Notes: generated by a model from the letters alone, not told the origin. A DNA stretch of 64,000 nucleotides from Sequoia sempervirens (GCA_007258455.2 VDFB02195988.1:1-64000), one strand, 5' to 3'; numbered from the stretch's first letter, positions 1 to 13,503 are shown. A program made the numbers and translations.

Positions 1-2580
1 GACAAATAGAGTCCAAAGGATGTAGACCTTATGCGCTTATGGCTATGACTATCATGTCAAGAGGTAAAGGGAAACAAACTTTTTATGTCAAGCATGAAAA
101 TGGTAGTGGTAAAAAACCATGGACATGATAGTAAATGACAGTGGATTAGAAGTGTCATAACAATGAATCCTTGACAAATAAAATTAAATTCCATGAAACT
201 TGAAAAGGAATCTTATAAAGTATCAAAATAATCATTATAAAACATACAAAGGTAGCCATCACAAAAGGACCATGCTAGTATAGAAGCCATGAAGAAAAGG
301 ATAATGAGGTTTTAACAATGATAAGTGAGCAAGGTGAAGGAGTAGATATTCACTGTGAAAATGGGTAGTGAACTATGAGTAAAAGATAGAGGATAAGAAC
401 CTTATCCTTTCTCATCATCCTATGGCAGTCACCATAGGAAAATCATGCAAATATAGTAGCCACAAAGATGTAAGAGTAAAGGATTGTTAATAGACATCAT
501 GACAGACACATGTCCCATTTCAAGTCAACCATTCAAGATACCCCTACCTTTAAAAGGAAGGCGCAATGATATTTATTTTTAGATGAGAGTAGAGGCAAAG
601 GCTTCAGTGTTGCAATCAAATAGAATTCAAGGTTATTATGAAGAGATATTTTCACTTGGTGCGAGGCATGATTTAGTATGACTATGTGAGACAATGGTGT
701 TTTTTCTCTTTCTCAAAGTTCTTGGAGTATTCTCTTTATTGTTACTAGTTGGATTAGTTGAAAGGCATGGACTATAGTAGGGTAATCACAAAAGAGGAGA
801 CAAGGAAAATAGTTGTAAAACAAATAGGGAAGGTGGTCGCATCACAAAAATTATAAAAGTCATGAAGGAAAATGCTAACCTAGAATTGGACATTCCAGTG
901 ATGTGCTGTCTTCTTATAATTAGGTTCATTTCATTGTCAAGCGAGGGCATTATACTTGAAATGGAGTGGCATTGTATGTGTACTAAGAACCAGTTTCAGT
1001 CACAATTTACTAGAAATAAATGCATGAAAGGAATTCTACTTATACTACAGGAATGTAATGCAAAGCCTTCTAAACTTAATCAAAGAAAAAATCATAACTA
1101 TGACTAAGAAACAAACTATGAGCAGCCTTATCTTTGCGAGGAACAAACACGAGGATGGATTCCTGATGCTGTAATAATAATATAAGACTGAGTTTGTGCT
1201 AAAACTATCCAGAATGAAATCAAACTTATGATCAACAAGAAATAAACAACTAACTAACTAACTACAGATACTTACTAAGTGTGCCCCCTTAGCAAGCATC
1301 AACTAGTTATGCAAGAATTGAACTCAGAACTTCATCAGCTTTTATTCATAAACTCGGAATGATATACATCATTCTGCTCATATGAAAACTAACACAAAAC
1401 TCTATCTCTTATCATAATACTAAATCTTACATATTCTACTTCTTATTATCATACTAACTTTTTACATGCTATGCTTTTTCACTCTTGCAAAGAGGAACAC
1501 TTATTAAACTAGAAAGAAACTAACTACCCTAACTCCAACGAGAGAAAGACTTGGACATAAATGTATCCTGAAACCAAGGAACAAACTTCTCATAAATAAA
1601 AGCATATCCATTCAACATGATCCAGAGAGAATTTAGCATTCCACTATTCCCAGATTTAATGATCATTTAGATTTCTTCCCAACGACCCAGTCAAAGAGTC
1701 TTCGCTGGAACAACTTCCTTGACACCATGCTACAAATGGACTTTACTGCAAGGCCGAAGTCTATTGCGCTTGAATCATTCATGCTCCCTTCAACAACCTG
1801 CGATGCACACGACAACAAAAGTGAAAGAAAGCATGCATGGCAAACAACATGATACATTCATTAATCACATATTAAATCAATTTCATCATTCAAAAACCAC
1901 ATGCATTATATCAGTAATCCAGGAGGTCAAACAGGGCAATTAATAAGACACATAGGATGTTAGGCTGCAGGAATATAGGAATGTATTGCTACAGGATACT
2001 ACCATTTTTAGATAAAAAGTCTTTTAATACAAAAGGTTAAAACATCCATTAAAAAATGCGTCATGATGCTCAGGTGCCAGAGCATATCACGGGCTCATCA
2101 TGGTACTTGCATGACAATCAATAAGCAAGTCATAATTTTAAGAGGTTTAAAAAGATTAGAAGAAAGACCAAGAAAGCATGCAAAAATGACAACCTCAAGC
2201 ATTGGATGTTAGTGAGCATAGAGAAACACTTAAAGGTAGTTAAGAATCAAAAGGAACATGTCAAAAATAGTCTCAAGCATGAAGAGAAGATAGTGATGAT
2301 TCAAAGAAGATCAAGGAATTATTGAAAGAAGTCTTCTAGAAATTGATGCATGACAATCTCACCAAGGTCAAGTGTCATAAAAGGTTCCAAGATAACATAT
2401 TAAAATGATTGAAGGACAGATTTTTGCAAGAGTTTGTATGCATATGTCAAAGGATAGTTTATGGCAATTTGATTGGGTAGTCTACAAGATAGTAAATAGG
2501 AGAACATCAAGAATCCATACACCTAAAGGTTATTAGTGAAAATTGTGGGTTTTAAAGTTATGTAAGAGCATAGATGGGTT
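1..2580. other. Left flank, unrecognised repeat-like DNA
   Basis: No coding region, RNA gene or element boundary can be supported here. ORFs such as 862-1,107 and 1,719-1,943 are short, low in complexity and resemble no family I know. A motif near 2,480 (GGTAGTCTACAAGATA) recurs near 59,190 and 59,650, so part of this flank belongs to the same repeat family as the DNA to the right of the nest. Confidence 0.5.
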
Positions 2581-2902
2581 TGTGCATGATCATGGGGGTC
2601 CAAAAAGTGGCGATATGAAAAGAGGAATTTTTTACTTGTCCAAAAATATGAAATTTCACTTTGAATTTTACTAGGATTGGGTAGAAAGTATATGTTTCCA
2701 TGGAAAGCACCAAGCCAAAATAGATATCCATTAAAAATGGATATCCATTTAGTTCAAATCATATAAAGAAAGTATTCAAAGTATTGATATATATTATATT
2801 ATTATATATTTATCTATATATTATCTATATATAATTAACCTATATATTAATCTATAAATTATCTATTTATAATTAATCTATATATTATTATGTATTATCT
2901 AT

Positions 2903-4130
2903 ATATCCCTCTCAAGTCTCTCTCCCTCTTAGCTCTCTCTCTCTTTGGTCTCTCCCACTCCATCTCTCTCTCCCTCTCTCTCAGATCTCTCCCTCCAAAT
3001 ATCCCTCCCATCCCCTCTCCCTCTCTCAAGTCTCTCCCTCCCACCCTAACTAGATAACTCTCTCTCACTCTCTATCAAGTCTCTCTCTCTCCCTCTCAAG
3101 TATCTCTCCCTCTTACTTCTCTCTCTCTCTATCTCTCTCTGGAGCCTCTCCCTCCCACCTAGCTGATGTAACTTCTCATTCTCTTCATGGCCCCAGCTTC
3201 CCACCCTAACTAGATAACTCCCCCTCTCTCAAGTCTCTCGCACCCTCTCCCTCTACCTCTCAGATCTCTCTCTCTAGTTTCTCCCTCCCACTCTACCTAG
3301 ATAACTCTCTTTATCTCTCTCTCACCCCCTCTCTCTCTCTGTCCCTTTATCCCTCCCACTCCCCTACTCTCTTAGGTCTCTTCCTCGAAAGCACCCCTAC
3401 CTAGATAACTCCCCTTTCTCTACTCACCTCTATTCTCTCTCAGCCCCTCTCCCTCTGGTCCCTCTCCCACCCTACCTAGAAAATTTTCTCTCTCACTCCA
3501 ACCCCCTCTCTTCCACTCCCACTTCCTCTCTCCCTCTCTCTTAGGTCTCTCCCTCCAAATATCCCTCCCAGCCTCTCTCAGGTCTCTCACTCCCACACCA
3601 ACTAGATAACTCTCCTTCCCTCTCAAGTCTCTCACTCCAACCCCCTCTCTCCCACTCCCTCTTTCTCTCTCTTAGGATGCTCCCTCCCTCTATCCCTCCA
3701 ACCCCTATCTCTCTTAGGTCTCTCCCTCTATATATCCCTCCCACCCTCTCTCTCTCTTGGGTCTCTTGCTCCCCCTATCCCTCCCACCCTACCTAGACAA
3801 CTTTCTCAATCCATCTCTCTCAGGTTTATCCCTCCCTCTATCCCTCTCAAGCCCCTCTCTATCTAAGGTCTCTCTCTCCCACCCTAGCCTAGATAACTTT
3901 CTCTCCCTCTCTCTCAAGTCTCTTCCTCCCACCCTACCTAGATAACTCTCTCTCACTCCCTCTCTCTCCCTCCCTATATCGCTTCATCTCCTAGATCTCT
4001 CCCTCTATCTATTACTCCCACCCTTCCTAGATAACCATCTCTCTCTCAGTCACACCTTGTCTCTCTTAGATCTCTCCCTCCCACCCTACCTAAATGTAAC
4101 TCTCTCTCTCTCTCCCTCTCTCTATTTCAC
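2903..4130. repeat. 1.2-kb pyrimidine (CT) satellite with interspersed CCCACCCTACCTAGATAACT motif
   Basis: The plus strand is almost pure C and T. The motif CCCACCCTACCTAGATAACT, with small variations, recurs about eleven times, near 3,041, 3,192, 3,289, 3,391, 3,468, 3,593, 3,785, 3,880, 3,928, 4,018 and 4,080. Stretches of CTCTCTCCC and TCAAGTCTCTC lie between. It is thus a degenerate minisatellite rather than a simple dinucleotide repeat. The Arg/Glu/Gly-rich minus-strand ORFs in it (3,420-3,744) are translation artefacts. Confidence 0.9.
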
Positions 4131-4191
4131 TATATATATATATTATAATGTAGTATATAGTATATAATATATAATATTTAAATTACATAAT

Positions 4192-5438
4192 TGTAATGTC
4201 GCAAAATTGCACCTAGGGGCAATTTCACATTTTAGCATTTTTCCTATCATTTATTGCACCTACACGCATTTGTGATAAGAGCCTCATGAGTCAAAATTTC
4301 ACAATTCCAACTCCATGGGGTCCAATGTCGAAGCAACAACAGTTTGCTCTCCCATTTCTAAAAAACTAACATTCTAGACACCTGTGCGACATGCAAATGT
4401 CTACACGACGCGCTATCACCCTAGCAGTTTTCTGAGTTTGAAATGTGGAATTTTGAAATCTTGACTTAGGACACGCATTTTTGTAGTCATATTCTCGAGT
4501 GTAACGGCTCCTTTCACCCTAGCATGCGAAAAAACTCCCTTTTGCTCTCATTTTGTGGGGTTCTCTCTCATTCAATCACTTCTCTTCTCAATCTCACTTC
4601 ATCCTTAGCCTCTCCTACTCTTTGCAACAACATTTCTACAAGTGAAGATCTGTTAGACTAAAGTCCCTCCAATAGCCAAAGCTCTCTAGCAAGCATCCAC
4701 TGGTATGTCCATGTGTTCAAGAGGGGGCCAAGGACTGTTGGTAACACTCTCTTGCTCTTATCTATTTGTGAATATATTAGAACATTTTGTTTATTTTCTA
4801 TTTGGTGGTGTAGGTTCTCCTCAAGTGGGGATTATTTTCACCACTCCCTTTTGTCCATTTTGTTTACTCTCTCTATCTATCTAGCTATCCATGGAGGTGG
4901 GAACACCAAAATAGGGGTTTGACTATGGCAAGCCTAGAAATAGCCCCAAAATTTTTCCCCATTCTTTTTGTGTGTATGTTGTCGAAGTGGAGCTTGGAAG
5001 AAGGTTTTAGATGCTTGGTTGTTTGTAAGTGTTATCTTAGCTCTCCTTTGTACTTTGTCTTGTTTTTTTCTTTCTATTTAGTTATTCAATTGAGCGGACC
5101 TTGAGTCTATGCTAGATAGTGGGGTTGTAGTTATTTTTTCCAAGTTTTGAGTTCTTTGTTTTCCTAGGATGCCAGTGCGTCCTTTAGACTCCATGACATC
5201 ACACTAGAATCCTAATTTTGTGTTGTAGTTTGTTAGCTAAGAGTTTCTCCTTTTGAGGCAAAAATATGGAAACCTTTCTCTCTCAGATTCTCAAACAGTC
5301 TTTCATGATAATTAGTCTATGTGTGATTTCTTTACAATTTCTTCATTCAACAATATTGAGGTGGTTAAGGGTAGTTCGCTCCTTGGGATTCTCTTGAGAA
5401 CGAAGATACTCGTGAGCAGTGAATCCCCTTATCTCACA
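4192..5438 (+). repeat. 5' LTR of the gypsy element (1,247 bp)
   Basis: It begins TGTAATGTCGCAAAATTGCA and ends ATCTCACA, obeying the TG...CA rule. It aligns along its length with 56,415-57,642; shared blocks include GTGATAAGAGCCTCAT, CACTCCCTTTTGTC and GGGATTCTCTTGAGAACGAA. The ATAAT at 4,187-4,191 is repeated after the 3' LTR. ORFs at 4,713-5,104 are not conserved as ORFs in the sister LTR and are not genes. Confidence 0.85.
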
Positions 5439-5441
5439 TTT

Positions 5442-5460
5442 TGGTGAACCCGACATGAAC
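5442..5460 (+). promoter_or_regulatory. Candidate primer binding site
   Basis: Three bases after the 5' LTR the sequence reads TGGTGAACCCGACATGAAC. TGG is what the CCA tail of a tRNA primer requires, and the spacing is normal for plant LTR elements. I could not assign the primer tRNA with confidence. Confidence 0.65.
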
Positions 5461-7270
5461 ATGTCATATTTTTTTCTACAATGTTTTAGTGTTTATGATA
5501 ATTCTTTCTCTAAGGAATATTTTGATATGTTAGATGATACTCTAGATGATTTCCTAGAAGCATCTTCCTCTACTTGTAGATCTTCTGAACAAACTTCTTC
5601 GCAAGATGAAGAGTTGGTGAACATAGTTGTAGTCTCCATGGCTTCTCCAAGTCCTAAGAGACCCATTGTTTACTTGACTCTGGCTAGCCCCTCTCCTAAG
5701 ATGATTCATCCTATTTGTAGAGTTCCATATCATAATGATTCACTAGATTTATATTCAAGGTTTTTGAAAGCTATAGATTTCACTTCTTATAATGTTGTTG
5801 GAAACACGTATAATACAAGAAGAAATAAGTAGAATTTAGATCAACTACCTTATGTTCCTACACCTCATCCTACTCAAGTTCCTACCTCTTTACCACCTTC
5901 TCAACCAAGTCTTCCTTTAGCACCTAAGCCTGTGAATAAAGCACCTGGAGACTATGATCTTGTTGAGCAGCTTTGTGTTACTTTGGCTAAGATCTTGCTT
6001 TGGGATTTAATTTAGAACACTCTGGTTTATCAAGGTATGCTTCAAGAAGCCTTGTAGAAGATCCTCTTGCCTTCCTTCACTGGGACAATGGATGTTAATG
6101 CATTGATGGTTCATATTTGTGTAGACTCACCAAATATCATTTTATATCCACAATAACTTTCACCCCTAGATGTGCAAAAACAAGTGGATCCTTTAATGAT
6201 TATAGTTAATTTGTTAATACTATCGATATTAGATGTACCCTCATTGACATCAGTTTATCCATCAATGTTTGTGGTATAGATCTAATACCTAAGATTAAAT
6301 TTGATTCCTCTTCCTTAGTTGCTTCTTCTCTGTACATTCGTAGATTTGATAATGTTAGTCAACAAGCCTTGGGCACGATAATCTTGCCTTTGTGGTTAGG
6401 CCCCATTACCTTACCCACCTTGATTTATGTGATTTTTGGCCCCTTACCTTACAATATTCTCTTTGAGAGACCCTAGATTCATGTTATGGGTGTTGTAACT
6501 TCTACTCTACATCATTCTCTAAAGTTTGTTGCAAACAATCGAGTGGTCACTGTCAAAGTTGACCCAAAAGTTGTTCACCAAGTTGTGAGCTAGTAGTTGT
6601 TGGTCGAGCTTCGATTGTTTCCACTCTTAAGAATTATATTCCATCTCTAACCTCTAATGTGATGACATTTTCCTCAATGATACCCTTTTTAGAGGTTGTC
6701 CCTAAAGTGAACGTCACCAAACAAAAGCAGCCTAAAGCAGAAAGTCCTAAGTCTTCCCCATCTACTTCTTATGAATCAAATGCATTTCTTGGTTATGATT
6801 AGGGATCCTTGGAATTCTCTAAATTCTTCATTGGAGAATACAAAGTGAATATTATTCATCTTAAACTTATGATAACCTCGAACGCCTCTGTTAAGGAAGT
6901 GGATCAGACTCCCATTGAGAAGGAAAGTCGTGTCCCTATTCGGGAAACTAGTCATTCCCCTATCGGGGAGGATAATCCTATTCTTACTAAGGAGATTAAC
7001 ATTTTCGAATTGAATAAGGGAGATGGTTGTGGCCTTGTAGATGCATTTTATTTCCATTGGTGGAATGATTCTCTCTATGTCAAACCACCACCTTTTGAGG
7101 CTTTGCAAACGTACTATGGTCTAGATATAGGCTCATTTCTCAATATGGTTATGGGAGTAAAGGCCTTGGATGTATGAGGTTTGTAGGAGATAATGATTCC
7201 ATGTATGTATTGCATAAATGTGAGTTTTGATAATCAATTGGCATTGCAAGGATTTGATAGTTTGGTTGAT
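5461..7270 (+). pseudogene. gag and aspartic protease region of the gypsy element
   Basis: The first part (to about 5,830) encodes an acidic, Ser-rich gag-like segment in one open frame, then stops accumulate. From 6,243 a retropepsin-like stretch is readable: IDISLSINVCGIDLIP (active-site region, with the canonical DTG/DTS altered to DIS), then RRFDNVSQQALGTIILP and LPYNILFERP. A TAG at 6,474-6,476 replaces the Trp expected after ERP, followed by IHVMGVVTSTLHHSLKF. This order matches plant Tat-type proteases, which work on the Gag-Pol polyprotein. From 6,809 to 7,177 a 122-codon linker frame stays open. Changed catalytic motif, stops and interruption downstream make it dead. Confidence 0.75.
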
Positions 7271-7279
7271 TTAGACCAC

Positions 7280-9151
7280 TCATGATGTATGGAGCAAGTT
7301 TATATTCCATGTTCTTCTTGTGTTTTGACCTTGTTGACCTCTAAGGGATTTACGACCAATGATGAGATGAAGGATGAAAGGGGTGAATGATATGGGTGTT
7401 GAGATTTTAAGAACCTTGGAGGAAGTACTAGACTTTAGGACTTTTGGATTTTTGATTTGGATTGGATTTTATTTTATTTTACTTTGCATTTGATTTGGAT
7501 TTGATAATGAACTATTAAACTCAAAGAGGTTGGATGTTGTCTTGGAATAAATTTGTCCACAAGGAAAAAATTTAACTAAGTGTATGAAGAAGGATTCATC
7601 TACACACACCTAGTCAAACAAGATGATTTTGATTTGATTTAAAGGATTTTGACAAAAGTCTAGTATGAAGGATTTTTCCAAGATTCTAAGAGTTATTTGT
7701 GAGATGGGATTTGATTGATGTTTGATATGGATGAATTGTTTGATTGTGAGCCTGGATGAACCTAAGAGGGACTTTGTTTACAAGACCAAGATAGTGAAGA
7801 AAATGCTTTACCCTATGAGTAGTTAAAACCAAAAGACCAATGTTTTGCTTGGAAGACCATAAGACAAAAAATATCAAGAACATGTGTGGGGTTCAAATGA
7901 TTTAATCTTGGTTAATGAATTTCTTTTTACCACATCCACACTTCTTGCTCAATTTTTCAAATTGAATGTCTATGTCTAAATTTCCTTTTCATCCTACAAG
8001 GTCCATTATGTGGAAATAAAGAGAATCAAGGAAATACTTCCCTAATGTTGACTTTAGAGAGAAATTTGAGAAATGGGCCCAAATACTTAAAAGCCTCTAA
8101 GGATGAAATCCCAAGGGACAAGCAGTAGCACTTGGATTCTTTCAAAGGTATTTGCTTCTACTAAAGGGTTTGAAATTTGATGTCCTTGTTGAATGTTTGT
8201 TTTCAAGATTTTGGATCCAATCAACATTTCCTTGACTCCAGCCTAATACAATGGAGAAAACTCCAGCTAGAACACTTGGATAAAATCCAGTTCTTGGCCA
8301 GTGGGGACTGACTAGAAACTGCGACCATGCAGCTCCCCTCCACGACACACACTTCCTATGGGTCCAACTAAACTTCCAGTTTCTCATGAGTCTCCCATGA
8401 CCCATTTCCCTTCTCCTAAAAAAGAACCCTAAGGCCTGTGGGATGGCTGGGAGTCCCGACCTCCCACGTCAACAAATAATGGGTTGGATCTAAAGTAAAA
8501 GGTTAAGTAAGCTGAGACATCTAGATTTTGAGGGCCTGTGACCAAAATGCAAAATCTCCATGTTGCCCATCCACCAGAACAGCTGGGAAGAGATAGCCTA
8601 CAAAAGCTGCATTTGTTTATGGAGTTTTTCATCACAGTAGGGATTCATATAGCTTGGGTTTGGAGGATTGGTATGCTTTCGTTATTGCTTGAGTGGGTTC
8701 CTTTGGTTGAGAGGGTATTTTTTTTCCCACCAAGGCGGACCCATCTAAAGGGTAAAACAAAGGTGGTGGTACTGTGTGGTCGATTGATCTTTGTTTTCAT
8801 GAAAAAAGAGGGCACATAATGCTCACTTAACTCACCTTTGTGAGATTTTGTTTTCAAATTTAAGAAGCCCAAATTGAAGTGTGGAGGCAATATTTGGGAC
8901 AACCCTACAATAATCAAAAAGACTTTTGATTCTCAAGATCAGCATGAAGTGCAAGAGAAGTGCATACACCTTTAAATGATATTAGTTTGTAGAAAAGATT
9001 ACAAAACAAGATAAGCACATGTTCATTTTAACTTCAAAAGCAATAATGGATTCTTTTTATAGCACCAAGATTAAGTGTGAAGTTTGCTTGTTCAATTTTT
9101 AAATCCAAAACCAACTTTAGTAAGTTCCTAAGGTTTAGAACTTTGTATATG
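7280..9151. other. Unassigned DNA following the gypsy protease region
   Basis: The gypsy reading frame fades near 7,270-7,390 without a visible element terminus. The sequence is AT-rich with runs of GATTTGATTTGGATTTG (7,440-7,740). Overlapping ORFs on both strands near 8,142-8,917 show no recognisable family. I see no LTR, TIR or RNA signal that explains this stretch. Confidence 0.4.
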
Positions 9152-9901
9152 TATGTGAGAGATCATCATGGAAAAAAGGCCCTTAAGTGGCAAAAATTCA
9201 AAAATCGAGGAGTTAAATGACCAGTAAAATTTGAATAAGTTATACATATTATTTAAAATATGTAAGATATAATCTATGGGGTGGATATGGTTCTAAACTA
9301 CTAGGTTTATTAAAAAGAAAAATCTATTTGGTGAAAATTTGGAAATGTCATGCAATGAGTACTTAAATTTTAGGGAAAAATAAGTAGGTGTCTTTACGAC
9401 CACCTAACCACAAATAAAATGATAATAAATTTTTTATAAGATTTTAGATATAACTAGGACTCATGTCGATGTGATGCATATTTTTTGTAATTTTTTCCAA
9501 GTAAATGATTAATTATGATTTTTTTTTGTTACAACTTTTAAAAATATAAAACTTCATTATGTCGACAACCTTAGCTTGGTCAAGGCTTAGTGAATTTTTT
9601 TTAGATCCTATAATTAATAAACATAGAATGTGACACATGTTTCGAATTCAAAAAATGTGATACCATTTGAAAGCTATAGATGTTTTTTAATCAGCCTATC
9701 AATTAGGACTTTAGTCATAATTCAAATAGAAAATCAATAATAATTATTTATTAAATTAAAAGTAAAGCATCATTTATATTGGTTGAAAGCTGAGAATATC
9801 CTTTAAAAACCCTTTTTGTTTCATCAATTTTAGGTAAAAAAAGTCATTAGCCACATACCCATCATATCGCCACTTTTTGGCCCATCATGATCCTGCACAT
9901 A
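9152..9901 (-). mobile_element. TIR DNA element, copy 2 (750 bp, uninterrupted)
   Basis: The ends are imperfect inverted repeats: left TATGTGAGAGATCATCATGG, right (reverse complement) TATGTGCAGGATCATGATGG followed by CCAAAAAGTGGCGATATG. The minus strand is colinear with the two outer pieces of copy 1: its start with 2,581-2,620, its body with about 57,970-58,310. There is no ORF of note, so it is non-autonomous. It sits inside the gypsy element that split copy 1. No target duplication was recognised. Confidence 0.6.
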
Positions 9902-11520
9902 CCCCCTTTGATTGTTCTTTTTAGAACCCAAAATAGATTTATTTGAGTCTTAAAAATTGAAGATAAAAAAGCCTTAAGAATGGGATTATAATTGCTCCCA
10001 AAGTGTTTAAAACCACTTGTTACAATCATGTGATAATGCTTTTTCTTTCACTTCCATGATCCATGATCCTTTAAAACCTACAATCCAAGCTCCAAATGTT
10101 AGATGAAATCAAGAAACAAGAAGGTATGAGGGTTAGATAAATGATTAAGCATAAAAACCCTAAAATTTAGACCAAGTTTCATTGTGATTTGACATTAGGT
10201 AAAAATTTGAAAATTTTAACTCTATCAAAGTTGAGAAACACCTATACCTTTGGATAGCTTATGAAATTCTACCCCATTTCAAAAAACAAATCTTTGAAAA
10301 AGACCAAAATATGACCAAGATACGACCATTTTAAGATTGAGTGAAAAAGTAACAAAGCAAAGGCAGCACCATTTGAAACACAAAGGCAATGGCGATGTTT
10401 GAGTGCAAACAGCGATGTTGGAATGATAGTAGCATTGTTTGAGGATTTGAGTGGCACTCTGGTGAAATAAGCGTCGTTGTTTGGAAAAACAGAGATTGCA
10501 AATGCGTCACAATTTGACCCAGTGATGTTGTTTGACCTGGAAAGACAGAAAACATAAAAAATGAGGGAAATGGCCAAAAAAATGTGTTTATTTTGAGATT
10601 TATGCCCTCCTTCTAGCACCAAAATGTGAATGGTGATCTTATATCGACACAAAAACAAACAACACATTATTAGTCCATTATGCACATCTAAACTACCATT
10701 CCCCATAAGATTCATTTAAAATATCAAGAACAAGAAATAACATGAAAAACACAAATAAAAGTTATCTAATCTTGCTTAAAACAAACAAACTCTCAATCCC
10801 ATGGGGAAATTGGTGCTATTTTGATGTGGAAAATAGCCCTTTCCCAATTCCTAGTCAAACTTGATGATGAACTTTGAAGATTGATGCTACTTGATGAAAT
10901 TTCTCCATTTAACCTAGCTATGAAATGATGAAAACTATGAAAATGGATGAACTTTGCTCAAAGTATGAAGATTATGAATTTGCTTCAAGTTGTGGATCAA
11001 AATGCCTAAGATTGTGGATCCAAAATCAATATGAGAACCTTCTATTTATAGAAGAGAATGATGGAAGAATAAGCAAAATGGATGAATGTGGGATAAAAGA
11101 CCAACCAATAGCACAATGCCCCTTGTCAACATGTGAGTGGATAGAGGTGGAGCATATTTGGATGAATGTACACATAAATGTCATTAGATGGATATTTGAA
11201 ATTGGAGAAGTGACATGTTGGAGGGAGATGAAAGAAGAATTAAATGCCACTTGGCTCAAGAAAAAGACATGTAAGAGGCATTTAATGCCTTGTTGGATGG
11301 ACAAGTCATTTTGGGGGGAGAATTCAAATTTGAGGAATATTCCATCTTTATGCCTTTTTTGAATGAAATGGAGGAAGTTATAAATCAATTAAATTGATTT
11401 ACTTGCACAAGCTGCAAAATCTAGAGGATTTGAGGGATTAGTGTTAGCGTTAATTAGGATTTGATTAATTTAGGTGGAGATTAGCTGATTTGACATTGTG
11501 ATTTAGATTTTAGGATTTAA
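9902..11520. other. Unassigned repeat-like DNA
   Basis: It contains opposed ORFs (10,269-10,715 minus; 10,925-11,362 plus and 11,026-11,388 minus) with biased, low-information composition and no recognisable domain. A TATA-like string (CTATTTATAGAAG) lies near 11,041-11,053, as often seen in an LTR U3, but no matching LTR partner was found. Confidence 0.35.
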
Positions 11521-11890
11521 ATAAATCAAAATGAGAGGAATAATGATATTAGACTTGATTAAATGAAGTTTGATTTATTTAATCAAAGGGGATAGTGTTA
11601 GATTCAAATCAAATAAAAATTGATTTATTTAATTTAAAAGAGATGACATTAGAGTTTAATTAAATAAAATGAATTATTTAATTAAAAGAGGATGATGTGA
11701 TGATTTAACCAAATAAAGATTAATTTATTTAATTAAAAGAGGAAATTAGGATTAATTAAACAAAATAATTTATTTAATTAAGAGAAGATGATGATTTAAT
11801 CAGATAAAATTGATTTATTTAATTAAAAGGTGAAATATGATGAATTTAATCAAATAAAGATTATTCGATTAAATGGTTAGTAAAGGAGAT
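11520..11890. repeat. Degenerate tandem array rich in TTTAATTAAA (about 60-bp units)
   Basis: About six imperfect units follow one another. Each combines ATTTAATCAAATAAA, TTGATTTATTTAATTAAAAG and a short GATGATG-type spacer. Similar units recur at about 14,500-14,830 and 36,300-36,560, so this is a dispersed element component, not a one-off expansion. There is no coding potential. Confidence 0.7.
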
Positions 11891-12668
11891 GATTAAGGAT
11901 GAACTGGTGTTAGTAAATCAGGATCAGGTGCATGAGATCAATCAGTATATTTTACATGTCTACATAACCACCCTTTCATCTTGAAATTATTGGTAGTGCT
12001 CCCAATGGCTCTAAAATAATTGGTCTTGTGAATTTAGTAAATAAAAAATCAAATTCATACACTAATCCTTCTCCCCAATTTTTTAGTCCCATAGAGTGCA
12101 ACTTTGTAGCTACATATTGAAGGCATTTAGATGTTCATCGATAGACCCATTGTACTCCATCCTAAGGGTATATAAATTCTTGCTAAAAACTCTTATTCAC
12201 AAGGAATTGGTCTTGATATATTTCTTCAGGCTTCTTCTAAAATTTCAATGCAACAATATCTCCACATGCACATTTAGTAATACTAAACTAGCCAAATTGA
12301 GTCTAGTAAGACCCTTTTCTTTTCTATCCATTTTTCCTAATCTTTGTATGATGTAGTTTTAGGTTTGTGTCTAGATACTACAACCCATAGTTCTAATTCT
12401 ATGTTCACATCCTCCATCTTCAACTTCCACAACTCAAATTTTGTGCCTAAAAACTTATCCATATCTTCTTACAATAAGATCAAAACCCTCTATGTGCAAG
12501 CTCCTACTCAAATGAAGATTAATACAAAAATATCCTCTACCCAGCAACTAGAATCTAAGGTGATCAAGTTTTGGTACCAAATTAAAGGAAGCAAGGTATG
12601 CATAATTTTTTCTAATCTAAAATTTTGAGAGTGTTGTGAAAATTTCAATCTTTTCACAATTATAAAAG

Positions 12669-12710
<42 letters not shown>

Positions 12711-13503
12711 AATGTGTGACTAAGATATGAGTAAATGATCAACTAACACAGTTAATAAGACATTATATCAAAGATTCAAACAATAATTAAACTAATTTAA
12801 AGCAATAATCTACTGAAAGTGTCATATTGCTCTCTATCTCCAAAGATTTATTAAGTTACTGGGCTCTCAGATTTGGTAAGCATTATGACTATTAAAATGG
12901 CAATCTAGAGAATGAGATGCTACTAAATTCAATAATCTAATCCTATATGATGATGTCTAAATTATAATGATGAAACTACTATAATCTAAATTGACATGAA
13001 ACTTGATGAAAGAAGCTATATAATATAGTAAACTATGATGTAGCTTAATGAAAAGTCATGATATTGACTCTATTCTAAAAGTCTTGCTATTTCTATTGCT
13101 AAATGATAATTGTTTATGGTTAAGATGCTTGATTGCTCAATTGGTATTTCTACAGAGTAAGTTTGCACAAAGTTGGGATCCTTTTCCTGTAGATAAAGGT
13201 TGTATTTATAGATTCCCAACAGCATATTTGTGAAGGGGCAGCAAAACAAAGTTTTGGATTTGATCTTGAGGATTCAATGGTGAGAGATGAAGAATCCTGA
13301 GCTAATTATGGATATTGTTCCTCCCCACAAAAACACTCATCCAGAAGATAGGAAGAATCAATGGAAGAAGATGAAGTTTTCCTACAAATTTATCTCAAAT
13401 TTGTCTCCAAATTTGTCCATGAAGGTTGAGATGAATTAAATTAGACATTTCATATCAAATTTGGTAGGTAGATATGATTAGCTATAGAATATATTTCAAT
13501 TGA
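11891..13503. other. Unassigned AT-rich DNA with an (AT)n microsatellite
   Basis: A perfect (AT)n run lies at about 12,669-12,711. Short ORFs (12,096-12,356, 12,344-12,628, 13,048-13,233) show no family resemblance. Nothing else can be supported. Confidence 0.5.

Noticed and set aside
3420..3945. Arg/Glu-rich and Leu/Ser-rich ORFs
   Set aside because: They are translations of the CT satellite in different frames, not proteins.
5419..5460. Start of the 5,419-5,832 ORF as the gag start
   Set aside because: This ATG lies in the 5' LTR before the primer binding site; a start after 5,455 is more plausible.
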